Part shown: positions 61,616 through 64,000 of the stretch, in pieces | How positions within the stretch are numbered: the stretch's first letter is position 1 | Layout: each line of letters begins with the position of its first letter | NCBI GenBank assembly: GCA_951230915.1 | Contig: OX579641.1 | Span: forward strand, 22,422,254-22,486,253 | Length of the DNA: 64,000 bases | Origin: Antitrichia curtipendula | Lineage: Eukaryota > Streptophyta > Bryopsida > Hypnales > Leucodontaceae | Direction: 5' to 3' | Program-made: the position numbers and the translations under genes | The notes under the pieces: generated by a model | The model's input: only the letters and a program-made list of their open reading frames with translations | Told to the model about the DNA's origin: nothing | Database searches by the model: none

Positions 61616-64000
61616 ATGGGACTTGAAGGTGGGACATCCCAGTACGAGGACATCGAAAGTGACAAAATCGAGGAGCCTCTTTTGGACAAATCTGAGCTTA
61701 TTGGAAGGGGTTACCAAATCCAACCAGACACCGTGGTGTCGCTCCCTTCCTCTCAAGAAGGCTCCACTATATTTGGCTACAATGTTGGTATCAGGCCATA
61801 CCAGGACCTGATTTTCACCATCATCTTCGTTCTCCTGATCCTTGTCTCAACCTCTTTTGGCATCTACGGAGTGGTCCACTCCAACCCTGACTACCAACGC
61901 CTTGATTTTGCACATTATGACCCTAGTCACGGTTGCTCCATTCCAGAAAGTATTCAATTGGAGCCTAGATGGGAGATTTTACACATCTTGACGCCTTGTC
62001 TATTGAAAAATGCAGTGTTGAAATCCACAGCACCTTCTACTACATCCATATGGATCACACTGGGATTGACACTAGCCCTTAGTGGCCCATTTGCTTGGGG
62101 ACTGTTGTACCTCCTTCGAGTATACACAAAGGAGCTTGTGTATGCGACCTTACCTTTTATTATCCTTCTCCCAATAGTGTTGGATCTGACGGAGCTCATC
62201 CTGTGTCTACGCACCATAGAGTGCCGAACCGAGTTTGACTCCACAGGACAGTTTGCTGTGTTTTCTGTTATCTTACTCATGTGTGGGGTCATGGTTTATG
62301 TGATATACGCCAACTGGGATCGTATTGAGATGACCATACGAGTAGTGAAAACTTCCGCTGAGGCTTTGCACCACAACTTGGCGCTTCTGTTTGTGCTTCC
62401 TAGTTTATCAGTTCTGCTAGTTTTGTTCTGTGCCCCGTTTGTTGTTTTTATGGGATATGCGTATACGAATGGGAAGCTGGTGACGAACCCGGAGCTCGTA
62501 GATCACCCGACGAGACAGTGTGCGCGGGGCACTGATACACCATGTTGTATTTGGGAGCCTGCTGCGTGGGTGCCGCCTTACGAGTATCTCTCGGGGTTTG
62601 CCATTCTCTGGGCTGCGATGATTATGGCACAAATTCAGGTTTTCACCATCAGTGGGACCATCTCGCAGTGGTACTTTGCGCAAGCTGGTTCGTCCGCTGT
62701 GAATGCAACGAGACGTGCGTTGAGGTATGCAAACTTTTTACAAGCAATATGTAGTTTTTGTTTTGGGGGGATTTCAGTGTGATTGTGGTAGCTTTGGATT
62801 TTTTGTCATCATCATGCTGTAAGTAAGGTAACGCAGACCATTCCAGGCCCAAGTTTGGCAAGCCTGTTGCAAGCAAAACTCTTCTTGTGATGTACTTGTG
62901 TGGTGTGAAATGTACATCAGAAGGAAAAAATTGCCTGCAATGGGCTTATGCAAACTTGTGCCAGAATGGCTGAGTTACCTTAAATGGAGTGTTATTGGGC
63001 TGTGTGTATGAAACTGCCACTGCTGCCGTTGTCAAGGGCCTCAAGCTAAATTGAGCTTTTAGAAAATCTGACTAGTTTGTTAAGCTCTGAAGCTTTTTGT
63101 CGTGAAGAATGAGATATTCGATATGACAAGTATCCTGTGTTGGTTTTCTAGTGCTTAGCAGCTGTTGGTTTTTAATGATTGCGATTGGGTTCTAGAGCTA
63201 AATCTGTTGAGATGAAATCATATCACTATAAATTCCTTATGCAATTCAAAGTAGGAGGTTGTAGTCCAGTGTAAGTGAGTGTAAACAACTCCATGTCCAT
63301 CCAAAGATGAGTGGCCGTAGCATTTAGCCAAGTCATGCTTACACCCTTCTTGCTAATTGAATTTTAATAAGTATGAATGTATGAGTTGCTGCTGGTAACA
63401 GGGGTTAGTATTGGAAAAGGGATGAGGTCCCTTATTCACATCCTAGTCAATCTTCTAAGCCTCCTAACTTTTCGTTTGTGTTGCAGTGTTGCGTTTGGGC
63501 CGTCATTTGGAACAGCCTGCCTAGCTGGGCTTGTTGTTGCAATTGTGCGAGTGATTCGAGGAGCACTGAATAAAGCAGACAACGAAAGAGGTCAAGAAGG
63601 CGCACTAGCGGTGTTTGTGCGTGCTTGTCTGCAGTGGATCCTTGAAGCCGTGGAGTTCTTCACGAGATTCACTTCGAACTTTGCAGCCATTACTGGAGAG
63701 AGCTTCTATGCATCAGCCGTCATGACGTACAATCTTTTGAAGAGGAACCTTTTGTCCATGGTGCTTGTGGAGGTTATTTCAGATCGACTTCTGGCTATGG
63801 TGACATTCGTCCTCTCTGTTGCATATGCCCTGCTGGTAAGCTGCATCACCCTAATGGTTACTGTATCCTCGACTATCGTGTCTTTGCTTTCAAGATACGA
63901 GTTCTTTTTTTTCTGACATTTTTTCGCTTTTTTTGGCAGGTATATGGAGTATTGTCTCTGTCAACCGGCTTGACGAGGGATCAGAGACTGATCACAGCGG
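61616..64000 (+). CDS. Choline transporter-like protein (SLC44 family), 5' part
   Basis: Exons 61616-62724, 63487-63835 and 63940 to beyond the window end, with GT-AG borders in consistent phase, encode about 506 residues of a family usually near 700. The ATG lies in a favourable CCACCATGGG context. The N-terminus is cytosolic and acidic with a EEPLLDKS motif; the first membrane span is about residues 65-90 (DLIFTIIFVLLILVSTSFGI). A loop follows, then several spans in residues 140-260, then TISQWYFAQ and FGPSFGTACLAGLVVAIVRV, which are strong SLC44/CTL signatures, and the VYGVLSLSTGLTRDQ stretch. Plant CTL1/CHER1 proteins of this family act in choline transport and vesicle trafficking affecting sieve plates and auxin. 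This gene's orthology within the family is not settled. The 3' end lies outside the window. Confidence 0.9.

Noticed and set aside
61954..62876. - strand frames opposite the SLC44-type gene
   Set aside because: Antisense shadows of a clearly conserved + strand coding sequence.

Overview
The window is nuclear DNA of a land plant. It holds multi-exon genes with GT-AG introns and plant-type protein families: a BAGP1-like C2-GRAM-VASt protein, an SLC44/choline-transporter-like protein, and an intronless acidic membrane-anchored protein. These sit in very AT-rich intergenic DNA full of transposon relics. The abundance of piggyBac-type (TTAA) elements and a Tc1-type relic is unusual for a flowering plant. 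A bryophyte or other non-flowering lineage is my guess, at low confidence.

Layout. 1-9.7 kb is repeat-derived, AT-rich DNA with TTAA-flanked non-autonomous elements (about 0.73-1.69 and 3.18-4.13 kb) and other MITEs. 9.7-15.5 kb carries further MITEs and exon-like pieces of an unrecognised coiled-coil gene on the + strand; one TTAA element ends 9-13 bases before an apparent splice acceptor of that gene. 16.5-17.3 kb has two small inverted-repeat elements, one a near-perfect CACTA-type foldback with a TAA duplication. 18.2-20.7 kb is the intronless acidic-protein gene on the - strand, with its leader and promoter out to about 23 kb. 24.6-38.7 kb is almost entirely nested TTAA elements and AT-rich spacer. 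38.9-47.5 kb is the BAGP1-like gene (+), about 17 coding exons. 48.1-49.5 kb holds a decayed Tc1-type (DD34E) transposase. 50.06-50.77 kb is a 712-bp MITE. 50.98-58.99 kb is an 8-kb piggyBac-like element with TTAA at both ends, a broken transposase that still shows the DDD triad and the C-terminal Cys/His finger, and additional decayed coding sequence of unknown function. 60-64 kb is the 5' half of an SLC44-type gene (+), cut by the window edge.

The most notable content is the piggyBac-type population. One large element encodes a transposase, and many 0.3-1.0 kb TTAA-bounded elements with CCC(C/T)T termini surround it, several nested in one another with related 'empty' copies in the same window. 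I infer that a transposase of this class mobilised the small elements. The three host genes show no functional link to each other. I saw no tRNA, rRNA or CRISPR array.
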